Shown: positions 41,993 to 51,692, counted from the stretch's first letter. The stretch is DNA of 64,000 nucleotides from Polynucleobacter meluiroseus (GCF_900205755.1 NZ_OANS01000001.1:372001-436000); one strand, 5' to 3'. Program-made: numbers and translations. The notes: generated by a model from the letters alone, not told the origin.

Positions 41993-43920
41993 TTCCTGAA
42001 TTAGGGCTATACGCTTTAATCTTGGCTTTAGGGGTAGCCCTGATTCAAGGAGTGCTGCCTTTAGTGGGGGCGCACAGGGGACGAAGTGAGTGGCTGATGT
42101 TAGCGCGCCCCGCTGCCCAAACCGTCTTCTGCTTGCTGGCGTTAGCATTTGCTAGCTTGGCGTGGAGCTTCTATGTCAACGATTTCTCAGTTCTGTATGT
42201 GGCTGAGCATTCCAATTCCCAGTTGCCATTACTTTACCGAATTGGCGCTGTTTGGGGAGGCCATGAAGGCTCTTTGCTACTGTGGATCTTTTTACTGTCC
42301 ACATGGACGGTTTTGGTTGCCCAACTTTCTAAGGCCTTAGACGACTTTATGGTCGCCCGTGTGATTGGTGTGTTGGGTTTGCTGATGACTGGCCTATTGT
42401 TATTCATTCTTGCAACCTCGAACCCATTTTTGCGTTTATTACCGGCTGCACTAGATGGACGCTCCTTAAATCCCTTGTTGCAAGATCCGGGCTTGGTGTT
42501 TCATCCACCGATGCTCTATATGGGTTATGTGGGATTCTCTGTGGCATTTGCATTTGCTATTGCCTCATTATTATCTGGCCGCCTAGACGCGGCATGGGTT
42601 CGCTGGTCGCGTCCATGGACCACTGCCGCTTGGGTATTTCTTACGATCGGTATCGCCTTGGGTTCGTGGTGGGCATACTATGAGTTGGGCTGGGGTGGCT
42701 GGTGGTTTTGGGACCCAGTCGAAAATGCATCTTTCATTCCTTGGCTAGTCGGCACTGCCTTACTACACTCATTGGCGGTAACAGAAAAGCGGGGCGGCTT
42801 TAAAAGCTGGACCGTCTTGCTCGCTATCACTGCGTTTTCACTATCGCTTTTAGGTACCTTCTTAGTTCGCTCAGGGGTCCTGACTTCGGTGCACGCATTT
42901 GCGAATGATCCTAAACGCGGAATTTTTATCTTAATTCTGCTTGCGCTGGTAGTGGGCTCTTCTTTAACCCTCTATGCGTGGCGTGCCCCTAAAAGTACCT
43001 TAGGTGGAAAATTTAACCTGAGCTCACGCGAGACTTTTATTCTGATGGGCAACGTTTTTTTAGTGGTTTCTGCAGCCTCAGTGTTATTGGGCACCCTGTA
43101 TCCATTGCTGATAGACGCTTTGCATTTAGGCAAGATTTCAGTGGGCCCTCCATACTTTAATAGTGTGTTCGTGCCCATCATGATTCCTTTATTGGTATTT
43201 ATGGGAATCGGTCCTTGGACGAACTGGAAAAATACCAATTTAATTGTTGTGATCCAGCGTTTATGGTTTGCTGGCGTGGTAGCGGTGCTAGCTGCAATTC
43301 TCATTCCATGGCTAATGGGCGGCTTTTCTTGGCTGAGTAGTGCAGGATTTCTATTGGCTTTTTGGGTAATTGCTTCTGGCTTCATGCAAGTGATGAGACA
43401 GGCCAAGAGCGGTAAGCCTACGCGCTCCTTTATCGGTATGCAACTAGCGCATTTGGGTATCGCCATTTTTGTCATTGGTGTCACGATGGTAGGTGGCTAT
43501 CAAGAAGAAAAAGATGTGCGCATGCTCCCGGGTGAAACAGTCACCGTAGGTGGTTATCAGATTCAGATGCAAGGGGTTAGCGAAGTTTCTGGGCCCAACT
43601 ATCAGGCGATCCGCGGGACATTCTTGCTTTCTCGCAAAGGTCAGGTTGAGGCTACTTTACTGCCAGAGAAGCGCAGCTATTTCTCTTCTAGTATGCCGAT
43701 GACTGAAGCAGCGATTAACGCCAATCTCACGCGTGACATTTACGTCTCTCTAGGAGAAGAATTAGAAGATAAAGCCTGGGCTGTACGTGTGTATTACAAA
43801 CCATTCGTCGATTGGATTTGGGGCGGTTGTCTATTAATGGCTTTAGGCGGAATATTTGCAATGACAGATAAACGGTATCGCCTCAAACTTTCTAAGAAAC
43901 TGCCTAAGTTAGCCCCATGA
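41989..43920 (+). CDS. ccmF: Cytochrome c heme lyase subunit CcmF
   Basis: A 643-residue protein with about 15 helices. The WWD domain '[20 protein letters not shown]' and the conserved His positions in '[16 protein letters not shown]', '[17 protein letters not shown]' and '[11 protein letters not shown]' mark it clearly. With CcmH and CcmI it ligates heme to apocytochromes c. Overlaps ccmE and ccmG by 4 bases. Confidence 0.97.
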   Translation: MIPELGLYALILALGVALIQGVLPLVGAHRGRSEWLMLARPAAQTVFCLLALAFASLAWSFYVNDFSVLYVAEHSNSQLPLLYRIGAVWGGHEGSLLLWIFLLSTWTVLVAQLSKALDDFMVARVIGVLGLLMTGLLLFILATSNPFLRLLPAALDGRSLNPLLQDPGLVFHPPMLYMGYVGFSVAFAFAIASLLSGRLDAAWVRWSRPWTTAAWVFLTIGIALGSWWAYYELGWGGWWFWDPVENASFIPWLVGTALLHSLAVTEKRGGFKSWTVLLAITAFSLSLLGTFLVRSGVLTSVHAFANDPKRGIFILILLALVVGSSLTLYAWRAPKSTLGGKFNLSSRETFILMGNVFLVVSAASVLLGTLYPLLIDALHLGKISVGPPYFNSVFVPIMIPLLVFMGIGPWTNWKNTNLIVVIQRLWFAGVVAVLAAILIPWLMGGFSWLSSAGFLLAFWVIASGFMQVMRQAKSGKPTRSFIGMQLAHLGIAIFVIGVTMVGGYQEEKDVRMLPGETVTVGGYQIQMQGVSEVSGPNYQAIRGTFLLSRKGQVEATLLPEKRSYFSSSMPMTEAAINANLTRDIYVSLGEELEDKAWAVRVYYKPFVDWIWGGCLLMALGGIFAMTDKRYRLKLSKKLPKLAP

Positions 43921-44447
43921 AGGCCAAGCTCTATATTCCGTTAGTCTTATTTGTGGCGCTAGTGGGTTTCCTAGCAGTAGGACTCAATCTAGATCCGCAT
44001 GAGGTTCCCTCACCACTAATTAATAAGCCAGCGCCTGCATTTGAATTGCCACTTCTGTCTGATCCTAATAAATCATTTTCTTCAGAGAGCATGAAAGGCC
44101 AAGTTTGGGTTTTAAACGTTTGGGCATCTTGGTGTATTTCCTGTCGCGAAGAACATCCGGTTCTATTAGAAATGGCCCAACAACAGGCGCTACCCTTGAT
44201 TGGGTTGGACTATAAGGATCAACGCGCTGATGCAACGGCAAGGCTATCCCGAGAAGGCAATCCCTATCGTTTATCTGCATTTGATGCTAAGGGGCGCGTC
44301 GGTATTGACTACGGTGTTTACGGTGTTCCTGAGACCTACATCATCGATAAGGCCGGCATTATCCGCTTGAAACATACCGGCCCACTCACGCCAGAGGTTC
44401 TCACTAAGACGATTTACCCTTTAATTAGGGAGTTAAATAAAGCGTGA
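43917..44447 (+). CDS. ccmG: Periplasmic thioredoxin-like protein CcmG/DsbE
   Basis: A 176-residue thiol reductant anchored by one N-terminal helix. The active site is 'WASWCISCREEHPVL', and 'YGVYGVPETYIIDKAGII' carries the cis-Pro and family insert. It keeps the CxxCH motifs of apocytochromes c reduced. Fits between ccmF and ccmH with 4-base overlaps. Confidence 0.96.
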   Translation: MKAKLYIPLVLFVALVGFLAVGLNLDPHEVPSPLINKPAPAFELPLLSDPNKSFSSESMKGQVWVLNVWASWCISCREEHPVLLEMAQQQALPLIGLDYKDQRADATARLSREGNPYRLSAFDAKGRVGIDYGVYGVPETYIIDKAGIIRLKHTGPLTPEVLTKTIYPLIRELNKA

Positions 44448-44920
44448 GATATTTATTCTTCGTTCTGAGCGCAATGGTTTTTTTAGGGCTTGCGGCAAAT
44501 ACACTATCCGCCAAGGAAGCCATTTCTTTAACGGATGATCCTGTTTTAGAGCAACGCCTCATTACTATTTCTGAAGAAATGCGCTGTTTAGTTTGCCAAA
44601 ATGAATCCCTGGCAGGCTCGCGCTCGGATTTGGCAAATGATTTACGACAAGAGATTCGCGTTCAAATTAAGGCTGGCAAAAGTGATGCCCAGATTCGAGA
44701 TTTTATGGTTGAGCGCTACGGTGACTTTATGCTTTACCGTCCCCCCGTTAAGCCAATTACCTGGTTTCTTTGGCTGGGCCCATTCGCCCTCTTATTGGCG
44801 GGTATGATTGCTTTGCTGACATATTTAAAACGTAGAAATAAAGAAATTATTGCCGCAGAACTCACTGATGATGAGAATCATTGCATTGATCTGCTTTTAA
44901 AAGAAAATCAGCATGACTAG
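44444..44920 (+). CDS. ccmH: Cytochrome c maturation protein CcmH (CcmL-type)
   Basis: A 158-residue periplasmic protein with signal peptide ('VFLGLAANTLSAKEA'), the redox motif 'MRCLVCQNESLAGSRSDLAN' (CxxC) and a C-terminal helix 'WFLWLGPFALLLAGMIALL'. It holds apocytochromes through a mixed disulfide. Unlike E. coli CcmH it lacks a TPR half; that half is the separate ccmI gene. GTG start. Confidence 0.95.
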   Translation: MRYLFFVLSAMVFLGLAANTLSAKEAISLTDDPVLEQRLITISEEMRCLVCQNESLAGSRSDLANDLRQEIRVQIKAGKSDAQIRDFMVERYGDFMLYRPPVKPITWFLWLGPFALLLAGMIALLTYLKRRNKEIIAAELTDDENHCIDLLLKENQHD

Positions 44921-46112
44921 CTTCATCATTTCCGCTCTCCTCCTGTTAGTGCTGACGCTATTTTTGCTACTACGCCCCTTCTTTTTTACGGTGCGAAGTA
45001 AGGCAGTCTCCCGTCAGCAAATGAATGCCGCCATCTATCGTGAGGAACTCGATAAGTTAGAAGTTGAGCGGCAATCAGGTGCGATAGATGAGGCTATGTA
45101 TCAACTCACCCATGCCGAACTTCGTCAGCGCTTGTTTCAGGACACGCTTGAAAAAGACGACCAAGCTATTTCGAGATCACCTCGCATCACCATCGTTGCT
45201 ATTGTGAGTTTTATTGCAGTGTTTTCAATTGGTTTTTATTTGGCCTTTGGGGATTTATCTAGTCTTTCGCAGGCCGACACATCAAAGCCGGTAACGCAAG
45301 CGTCTGTTGAAAAAATGGTTTCTGAGTTCGCTCTCAAACTGGAAAAAAATCCCAGTGATTTAAAAGGCTGGGCGATGCTTGCGCGCTCCTATCAAATTTT
45401 AGGTCGCAATCAAGATGCGGCGAAAGCCTACGAACGCGCTGGCCCGTTTTTGGATACGGATCCACAGTTATTGGCCAATTATGCGGATGTTTTAATAGGT
45501 AATGCAAATGGCAACTTTGCGGGCAAGCCATTACAACTCATTAATCAGGCATTAAAAATAGATCCGAACAATTTACTGGCTCTGTGGCTTTCTGGGACAG
45601 CCGCCTTTAATTCAGGTAACTACCGGGCAGCCGTCCAGTCTTGGGAGAAGGTGCAATCACAGGTTCAGCCGCAATCGGAGGAAGCCCAAGCCATTGCGAA
45701 GGCAATCGCTGAAGCGCGTACCAAAGGCAAGCTGCCCACACCCGCTACACCCACCTCAATGCCTTCAGAAAGAGCGGCCCTGAGTGGTAGCATCGATCTC
45801 GCTTCTGCCTTGAAGGCCAAACTGAAGCCAACGGATATCCTGATGGTGATCGCCCGCAAACCTGGCGAGAGAATGCCTGTTGCAGTTTGGAAGACACCTG
45901 TGACAAGTTTCCCGATGAAATTTGTTTTGAATGACTCTATGGCAATGAGTCCGAATCAACCGATTTCTCAACTCAGTGAGGTCACTATTGAGGTGCGTAT
46001 TTCAGAGTCGGGTATGGCGATGCCTGCGGTAGGCGATTTAATGTCTGATGTACAGACTGTCAAGGTAGGTTCAAATCAAGTCAATCTGTTAGTGGACAAG
46101 GTCCGGCAGTAG
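44913..46112 (+). CDS. ccmI: Cytochrome c maturation TPR protein CcmI
   Basis: A 399-residue protein: two membrane helices with a cytoplasmic leucine-zipper-like loop ('REELDKLEVERQSGAIDEA'), then periplasmic TPRs ('DLKGWAMLARSYQILGRNQD' and 'NYRAAVQSWEKVQ') and a C-terminal beta domain. CcmI chaperones apocytochromes to CcmF/H. It overlaps ccmH by 8 bases and closes the operon. Confidence 0.93.
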   Translation: MTSFIISALLLLVLTLFLLLRPFFFTVRSKAVSRQQMNAAIYREELDKLEVERQSGAIDEAMYQLTHAELRQRLFQDTLEKDDQAISRSPRITIVAIVSFIAVFSIGFYLAFGDLSSLSQADTSKPVTQASVEKMVSEFALKLEKNPSDLKGWAMLARSYQILGRNQDAAKAYERAGPFLDTDPQLLANYADVLIGNANGNFAGKPLQLINQALKIDPNNLLALWLSGTAAFNSGNYRAAVQSWEKVQSQVQPQSEEAQAIAKAIAEARTKGKLPTPATPTSMPSERAALSGSIDLASALKAKLKPTDILMVIARKPGERMPVAVWKTPVTSFPMKFVLNDSMAMSPNQPISQLSEVTIEVRISESGMAMPAVGDLMSDVQTVKVGSNQVNLLVDKVRQ

Positions 46113-46201
46113 CAAGCTACTGCTGGCAGCACCTGCCCCAATGAATGCTTAACTTGGTACTAAACTGACCATCCTATGCAGTATTGCCCTAAAATGAAGC
46201 G

Positions 46202-46957
46202 ATGACTATTGCGAAATTGGCACCGCCACTCACGTCAGCTAAAGAAGCGGTTAACTCATTAAATGATCTTGGCTACGCCATCCTCTCCGCAGAAGACGTA
46301 GCTACGCTAGCAAAAGTAAACCTTCCCGAGCTGCAAACCTTAACCCGTTTTTGGGAAAATCTGCCAAGAGATCCTTATTTAAAGGATGGTGGGCGTTACC
46401 GCTTTCGACGTCATGTGAGTTACGAAGTTACTGGCGACGTCTTGACAATGGTGCCGCACCGGGCTCATTGGCAATCATTAAATTACAACGCCTTACATGG
46501 TGGAATTGAGCGGTGGTTTGAGCCAGCGGAACAAGCTTTGACCGGTAACGTTGCATGGCAAATGCTTATAAAGAGTATGTGCCATTTGCTAGATCAGTTG
46601 AGACCGGTAAGGACTTGGTTTATTGAAGCGCATCAATTTCGAATTGATACAACAGATGGTATTGGACGGCCAACCCCTGAGGGCGCGCACCGCGATGGTG
46701 TTGATTTTGTCGCCGTCTTCTTGCTTAATCGAGAAAATATTAAAGGGGGTGAGACCCGAATTTTTGACTCGGGTGGGTCGGCTGGTTTGCGTTTCACTTT
46801 GACCCAACCTTGGTCTTTACTCTTGATGAATGATGAGCGCATGATTCATGAATCCACGCCTATTCAGCCAGTTGGGGCACACGGTTTCAGGGATACTTTA
46901 ATTCTGACTTTTCGCTCTAACGGTTTTCAGGAATCGCCTATTCAAAATCAGCAATAG
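46202..46957 (+). CDS. 2-oxoglutarate/Fe(II) dioxygenase of the PF10014 (2OG-Fe_Oxy_2) family
   Basis: A 251-residue enzyme. The iron site is 'PEGAHRDGVDFVAVFLLNR' (HxD), with the distal His in 'MNDERMIHESTPIQPV' and the 2-oxoglutarate Arg in 'GFRDTLILTFRS'. The family includes isoleucine 4-hydroxylase (IDO) and BsmA-like proteins, so hydroxylation of a free amino acid is a fair guess. Stand-alone gene between ccmI and a convergent DUF2177 gene. Confidence 0.85.
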   Translation: MTIAKLAPPLTSAKEAVNSLNDLGYAILSAEDVATLAKVNLPELQTLTRFWENLPRDPYLKDGGRYRFRRHVSYEVTGDVLTMVPHRAHWQSLNYNALHGGIERWFEPAEQALTGNVAWQMLIKSMCHLLDQLRPVRTWFIEAHQFRIDTTDGIGRPTPEGAHRDGVDFVAVFLLNRENIKGGETRIFDSGGSAGLRFTLTQPWSLLLMNDERMIHESTPIQPVGAHGFRDTLILTFRSNGFQESPIQNQQ

Positions 46958-46977
46958 TTTTTCAGAGCACCAAACGC

Positions 46978-47379
46978 TTAAGCAATACGCGTGCCAACCC
47001 AATAAGCCAATCCTGCGGCGATTGCGGTTACAAAACTTCCCCAAGCCATATCGATAAATGCTAAGTTCGTAGGAAAATCTCGCACGACTGCTAGATTGGT
47101 TAAGTCATATGTCATGTAGCAGAAGAAGCCAAATAGGGCCCCATAAGCTAAAGCATAGAGTAGTGACTGTTTGGTGAGGGCGGGTAGCACCACAAAAATA
47201 CTGGCACCCAAAGCGTACAGTAAGTAAAAACCTAAGCCGGCAATGAGTTTGGGTTGGGTTGCCATCAGGGAGCCCATTTCTGTGCGATAGAGGTTTTTCG
47301 CTATCCCGAGCAACCAAACTAAATCGATGGCGACTAGTGAGATCAGAAATGTTGCGTAAACTAAAAAATACTTTAACAA
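46978..47379 (-). CDS. DUF2177 membrane protein
   Basis: A 133-residue, four-helix protein. 'ISLVAIDLVWLLGIAKNLYR' and 'FFCYMTYDLTNLAVVRDFP' are DUF2177 signatures. Function unknown. It is divergent from the universal stress protein gene, sharing an 86-base promoter region. Confidence 0.85.
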   Translation of the reverse strand: MLKYFLVYATFLISLVAIDLVWLLGIAKNLYRTEMGSLMATQPKLIAGLGFYLLYALGASIFVVLPALTKQSLLYALAYGALFGFFCYMTYDLTNLAVVRDFPTNLAFIDMAWGSFVTAIAAGLAYWVGTRIA

Positions 47380-47465
47380 TTTAGTTCTCCTTTAGGCAGC
47401 ACTGTGCCATCAATCAGTATTATGATGGAAAAAAGAACTGCTAAGTTTAATTAAAGGAGATATAT

Positions 47466-47903
47466 ATGTTTAAGCATTTATTAGTTCCAGTAGATGGTTC
47501 AGACCTGAGTAAAAAGTCATTAAAGAAGGTGGCCAGTCTAGCCAAAGCAGATAACGCCTTAGTTACGCTCATTTATGTTTCCGATCCAATGCCCCCTTTG
47601 TTGTATGCAGACAGTACGATGGGTTATATGATTTCTCAGAAGGAGCACAAAGACGCGTGCCAAGTATTTGCTGATGGCGTCTTTCAAAAAGCAGCCACGC
47701 AATTTGGCACAATCAAGGTAAAGACACTTCATATTGCTAATGTCAATTTAGCAGAGGGTATTTTGGATGGCGCTAAAAAATCAAAGGCGGATGTGATTGT
47801 GATGGCTTCGCATAAACTCACTGGCATCAAGAGCTTCTTATTGGGTAGCGAAACTCATGAGGTAATTGTGCATTCGAAGTTACCAGTGCTTGTACTGGGC
47901 TAA
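47466..47903 (+). CDS. Universal stress protein, UspA family
   Basis: A 145-residue single-domain Usp. 'FKHLLVPVDGSDLSKKSLKK' is the N-terminal motif with the phosphate-contacting Asp; 'VIVMASHKLTGIKSFLLGSE' and 'VIVHSKLPVLVLG' include the ATP-binding G-x2-G-x9-G-S/T-like region in a degenerate form. A strong Shine-Dalgarno AAGGAGAT precedes the ATG. A hairpin terminator follows. Confidence 0.9.
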   Translation: MFKHLLVPVDGSDLSKKSLKKVASLAKADNALVTLIYVSDPMPPLLYADSTMGYMISQKEHKDACQVFADGVFQKAATQFGTIKVKTLHIANVNLAEGILDGAKKSKADVIVMASHKLTGIKSFLLGSETHEVIVHSKLPVLVLG

Positions 47904-47926
47904 GCGGCACGTTTAATTCCCGTAGC

Positions 47927-47954
47927 AAAAGGATCCTCGCTGGATCCTTTTTTA
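47927..47954 (+). terminator. Strong rho-independent terminator, possibly bidirectional
   Basis: A 9-base perfect stem AAAGGATCC / GGATCCTTT with loop TCGCT runs into a T-tract. It sits between the convergent Usp and M23 peptidase genes; the minus strand also ends in a short T-run, so it can serve both. Confidence 0.88.
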
Positions 47955-47971
47955 CACCCACTTCAGATTAT

Positions 47972-49480
47972 TTAGTTTGGAGCGAGACTACCTAGTAGCA
48001 AGATCTCACTCGTTAACAAGCCGCTCTCATCGTCACGCATGGACCACAGGTTTAGCTGCATGCGTGCCGCATAAGGGTCTACGTAGACCCCGTCTTTTCT
48101 AAGTTCAAAATGGAGATGCGGGCCAGTGGAACGACCTGTAAGGCCAACATAGCCAATTTCAAAGCCGCGCCGCACTTCATTGCCAAGTTCCAGCTCGGAG
48201 TTGAATTTACTTAAATGGGCGTAATAGGTATGGTAGCTGCCTGGATGCTCCAAAATAATGAGATTGCCAAAGGCTCCACTAAAGCCCATGTGAACAACCT
48301 TCCCAGTAGCTACGCTAAAAACGGGTGTACCAATCGGAGCTGCATAGTCAATTCCCATATGGGCTCGGTATTTTTGTTTGCTAGGAGCCTCCGCGCTCGA
48401 TGGGGCTGCACCTTTTTTATTGCTGACACGTTTAGATGTCGAAGTGACTCGCACACTACCGACTCCTCGTGAAATACGGCGATAGCTTAAGGGGTTAGTC
48501 CAGAAGGATCGCTCAAGAGCCTCCCCAGTGCTTGTAAAGAAGCCGCCTGGAATGCCGTCCCGCTCAACCCAAAACGCACTGGAAAATATTTCTTTAGTAG
48601 TTGGGTCAATGATTTCAACAGCCCGAATTTGCGCCCAGCGCTCTTTATCCCCAAAGTCAACAATGATGCGGACTACGCTGTTGGTATTTTCATGCGAGTT
48701 ATTATCTTCTGGATAGATCTGCTTAATCACTCCATTTAGTTCCCATACAAGCTCGACCGGAAGCTTATCTCCAACTTTACGTGGATCATACAAAACATCT
48801 CGCAAGGGGATCTGAATCTCAGTAAGTTGCTTCGCCTCTTCTTTTAAATACTCTTGCTGAATTAGAAAGCTACCAGCAGCGGAGGGCGTAAAGGTCCACA
48901 CCTCGGTTTTCGCATCTTGCACAGGACCATTCATAATGCTCAGGGAATCAAAACGGTTCCGACTCCCAAAAGCTACCGCGTAAGGGATGCAATCTCCTCT
49001 CATGCCATCAAAAAACCGTTTCGTTTTACTCTTAAAAAAATCAGCAAATGCCCGATCGTCAATACCAATTGCGTTCGGTAGCTTGTCTTCACTGTAGCTG
49101 CGACGTAAGCAACCGCGTTTTACCCGAAAGTCTAAGTTACCAGTGGTATTTCCTGTGAGCTCACTCTCCCCCTTTTTTTGGAAGAGCTCTGGATTCAGGT
49201 TCATGCTGTTGTAATTGGAAACGCGGTTAACGGCAGAAGGTTTTAAACCTATTTGTTTATTTGCAGTCCCACTAGATTTTTGTACAACGGGTTTAGGAGT
49301 TCTCTTTGGCTGTGTTGCGCTGCTAGTTTGCGCAAGCGCTTGAGAAATCATCAGCACATTCGATGGCAGGATTAGGCTCAAAAAGGTTAATCCCAAGCAT
49401 TGCACCGCTGCTCGAAAAAGATACATTGTGTAACCGGTTTTTATGTTCACTGACTCATCGTCTGACGGAAAGGCCCCCAT
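47972..49480 (-). CDS. M23-family (LytM/gp13) murein peptidase
   Basis: A 502-residue secreted protein. A signal-like helix is at about residues 20-50; the C-terminal M23 domain shows 'AHMGIDYAAPIGTPVFSVAT' (HxxxD zinc ligands), 'YHTYYAHLSKF' and 'TGRSTGPHLHFEL' (HxH). It probably cuts peptidoglycan cross-links or activates amidases. The central 200 residues resemble the Csd3/OapA-like N-domains. Start unsure: ATG at 49480 is used, but ATG at 49426 gives a more standard signal peptide. Confidence 0.88.
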   Translation of the reverse strand: MGAFPSDDESVNIKTGYTMYLFRAAVQCLGLTFLSLILPSNVLMISQALAQTSSATQPKRTPKPVVQKSSGTANKQIGLKPSAVNRVSNYNSMNLNPELFQKKGESELTGNTTGNLDFRVKRGCLRRSYSEDKLPNAIGIDDRAFADFFKSKTKRFFDGMRGDCIPYAVAFGSRNRFDSLSIMNGPVQDAKTEVWTFTPSAAGSFLIQQEYLKEEAKQLTEIQIPLRDVLYDPRKVGDKLPVELVWELNGVIKQIYPEDNNSHENTNSVVRIIVDFGDKERWAQIRAVEIIDPTTKEIFSSAFWVERDGIPGGFFTSTGEALERSFWTNPLSYRRISRGVGSVRVTSTSKRVSNKKGAAPSSAEAPSKQKYRAHMGIDYAAPIGTPVFSVATGKVVHMGFSGAFGNLIILEHPGSYHTYYAHLSKFNSELELGNEVRRGFEIGYVGLTGRSTGPHLHFELRKDGVYVDPYAARMQLNLWSMRDDESGLLTSEILLLGSLAPN

Positions 49481-49578
49481 GCCGCCTGTTGCCTAATGAG
49501 TGCAGACAGCAGGGAAGTAGCTAGTGGGGATGCCTAAATGGGCTAATCTTAGTCCTGAGAGTAATGCTCTTGTTGCGC

Positions 49579-50505
49579 TTAGAGACCAGGCATGTTGAAG
49601 TGAATATTTTGTAATTCACTGAGTAACTTAGCTTGCTGGTCTTCGCTAAGTTGCATTAGTGGCGGACGCACGCGCAACCAATCGGGATCTTTACTGAAAT
49701 GGGCAACTGCAGTTTTCATACCGGCAATCATCTGATATTGCTCAAATATTGCCCGTACTTGGTCTAAATCAATTTGGCGTTGATCGGCATCAGCTTCGCG
49801 CCAGTGAGCTGCTAGATGGGCAATTGCCTTGGGATTTACATTGACGGTCGCAGAAATACAGCCAGCGCCGCCAGCTCGCAGAGCACGTACTAAAAAGGCC
49901 TCGTTACCTGCATAGACTCTAAAGCCGGTAGGCGCTAATAATTTAATGACGGATTCGGTATAAGGCCAATTACCAGAGCTATCTTTGATGCCCACTACGG
50001 TGTTTGGATAGGCCTTTATTAAGCGCTCAAGTAAAGACAGGCTCAAGTTAATGCGTGTTACTGGCGGAATGTTGTAAATGTAAATCTGTAAAGCGGCGTC
50101 ACCCACTTTTTGGATCACTTCAGAAAAGTAGGCAAAAAGCCCGTCGTCGGTGATGTCTTTGTAATAGAACGGCGGCAACATAATGACGCTCGTGCATTTG
50201 TGATTCAGGGCATGCCGAGTCATATTGACCGTGGCATCGATTGACGTGGCACCAGTACCTGGCATGATATGGTCGGTATCGAGACCGCCTTCAACCAAAG
50301 CGCTCAGCGTATCCATTTTTTGGACTGCTGACATGGAATTGGCCTCCGAATTCGTGCCAAAAATAGCTTGTCCCACCCCATTTGTCTCGAGCCACTGACA
50401 TTGCTTAAGTAACTTTTTGGCGTTAGGGCTGCCGTCTTCATTAAATGGGGTGATGACAGGTGCCAAAACGGCAGGGAGTTTTGAAGAATGCAGGGTAATT
50501 GTCAT
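49579..50505 (-). CDS. DapA-family pyruvate aldolase/lyase
   Basis: A 308-residue (beta/alpha)8 enzyme of the dihydrodipicolinate synthase family. 'APVITPFNEDGSPN' and 'FGTNSEANSMS' (the GTTGE-like loop, here altered), 'IYIYNIPPVTRINLS' (Tyr) and 'TVVGIKDSSGNWPY' (Schiff-base Lys) are clear. The changed GTNSEAN loop suggests it is not the biosynthetic DapA but a catabolic aldolase. The ATG at 50505 is chosen; 50553 is too far from family starts. Confidence 0.85.
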   Translation of the reverse strand: MTITLHSSKLPAVLAPVITPFNEDGSPNAKKLLKQCQWLETNGVGQAIFGTNSEANSMSAVQKMDTLSALVEGGLDTDHIMPGTGATSIDATVNMTRHALNHKCTSVIMLPPFYYKDITDDGLFAYFSEVIQKVGDAALQIYIYNIPPVTRINLSLSLLERLIKAYPNTVVGIKDSSGNWPYTESVIKLLAPTGFRVYAGNEAFLVRALRAGGAGCISATVNVNPKAIAHLAAHWREADADQRQIDLDQVRAIFEQYQMIAGMKTAVAHFSKDPDWLRVRPPLMQLSEDQQAKLLSELQNIHFNMPGL

Positions 50506-50638
50506 AGTGACTCCATGAATGGAATAGTTTTGTTTTTTTAAGCGCCTAGGCATCTGATCGCAAGTCGATCCAATTTTTTAATTCTATAGGAAAAGGGCCC
50601 GAAAATTCGTTTTTGTGCACCAGATTTAGGCAGAAAAC

Positions 50639-51301
50639 TCAAAAAATAAGGCGTAAGGGCGTCACGATGACGTTGATCAAACCCAAAAAGAATTGACTCA
50701 AGGGCTCCATCCAAAGGCTTCCAATAACGCCAGTAAACATCAATGCCAAGACTATAAAAAAGCCCCATCTCTCTAGGCGATCAAGAGCCATGGATTGCCG
50801 AATGGGTAATAAGCCCGATAACACTCTCCCGCCATCAAACGGGGGAATGGGCAGCATATTAAAGACTAATAAGCCAATATTCCACAATACCCCTGCCCTC
50901 GCCATGGAGGTAAAAAAGGGCTCATCTAGGCGGGTACCCAAAAGAATGACCCAAATCGCCATCCAAATAATTGCTTGAATGAAGTTAGAGCCTGGCCCAG
51001 CTAAGGCAACCCAGACAGAGTCAATTTTAGGTTTGCGCAGCTTGCCGTAGTTCACGGGTACAGGCTTTGCATAGCCAATAAGGAAGGGGGAGCCAGCCAA
51101 AATCAGCATCAGAGGAATCAGGATGGTACCAACTGGATCAATATGTTTTGCGGGGTTAAGGCTCACGCGCCCCAGCATATAGGCTGTGTTGTCGCCTAAT
51201 TGACGAGCTGCGTACCCATGAGCCGCTTCGTGGATGGTAATGGCAAAAATCAAGGGAATCGCATTAATGGCGACAGCTTGGATAGAATAGTCAGTAATCA
51301 T
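50639..51301 (-). CDS. Site-2 protease-family (M50B) membrane metalloprotease
   Basis: A 220-residue, roughly six-helix protein. The zinc motif is 'AITIHEAAHGYAARQLGD' (HExxH) and the third ligand is in 'NMLPIPPFDGGRVLSG'. 'ALAGPGSNFIQAI' is the family spacer. It is the short type without PDZ domain found next to metabolic genes. The ATG at 51301 gives a standard N-terminus. Substrate unknown. Confidence 0.88.
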   Translation of the reverse strand: MITDYSIQAVAINAIPLIFAITIHEAAHGYAARQLGDNTAYMLGRVSLNPAKHIDPVGTILIPLMLILAGSPFLIGYAKPVPVNYGKLRKPKIDSVWVALAGPGSNFIQAIIWMAIWVILLGTRLDEPFFTSMARAGVLWNIGLLVFNMLPIPPFDGGRVLSGLLPIRQSMALDRLERWGFFIVLALMFTGVIGSLWMEPLSQFFLGLINVIVTPLRLIF

Positions 51302-51330
51302 GACGATATGATATCTATAGGAGCAAACAA

Positions 51331-51498
51331 ATGACTGATGATAAAAAACCAGCAGCAAAAACGCCAGCAAAGCCAGTTGCTAGCAAGCAAGCGATTCGAC
51401 CACCAGCCCCTAAAGGCCCCTCAGGTCCAGGCGGACGTCCTCAAGCAGGCTTTGGTGGTGGTAAGGCGATGATGCGCAAGGCTGGCCGCGGCCGATAG
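51331..51498 (+). CDS. Small basic Pro/Gly/Lys-rich protein (55 residues)
   Basis: It begins 'MTDDKKPAAKTPAKPVASKQ' and ends 'GGGKAMMRKAGRGR'. Low-complexity, very basic and surely disordered, like a small nucleic-acid-binding or ribosome-associated protein. A good Shine-Dalgarno AGGAGC (9 bases before the ATG) supports translation. No named family recognised. Confidence 0.65.
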   Translation: MTDDKKPAAKTPAKPVASKQAIRPPAPKGPSGPGGRPQAGFGGGKAMMRKAGRGR

Positions 51499-51544
51499 TG
51501 GATAATTGCGCCAATACCCTAGTGGGTCCTATTAAGGAGTTGAA

Positions 51545-51682
51545 ATGAACGAGTGGCAAACGCATTCCAAGGCAGAAATCAATAAAAAGATCCTCACCCT
51601 AGTGGTGATGTTGGCAGCTGCAACCAGCCTAGCCATCTTGTTTGCATTAGTTGCAGCCCATATTGGTTACGTATTCGGCTAA
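51545..51682 (+). CDS. Small single-pass membrane protein (45 residues)
   Basis: A cytoplasmic N-terminus of about 15 residues with charged 'HSKAEINKK' is followed by one long helix 'ILTLVVMLAAATSLAILFAL' and a short tail. AAGGAG lies 7 bases before the ATG, a strong ribosome site. It starts 46 bases after the basic small protein and 10 bases before the DODA-type dioxygenase gene, so all may be on one transcript. Family unknown. Confidence 0.65.
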   Translation: MNEWQTHSKAEINKKILTLVVMLAAATSLAILFALVAAHIGYVFG

Positions 51683-51692
51683 TTCGCATTAA

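Noticed and set aside
42972..43484. 170-codon minus-strand frame inside ccmF
   Set aside because: Antisense to a well-conserved gene; low-complexity shadow protein without motifs.
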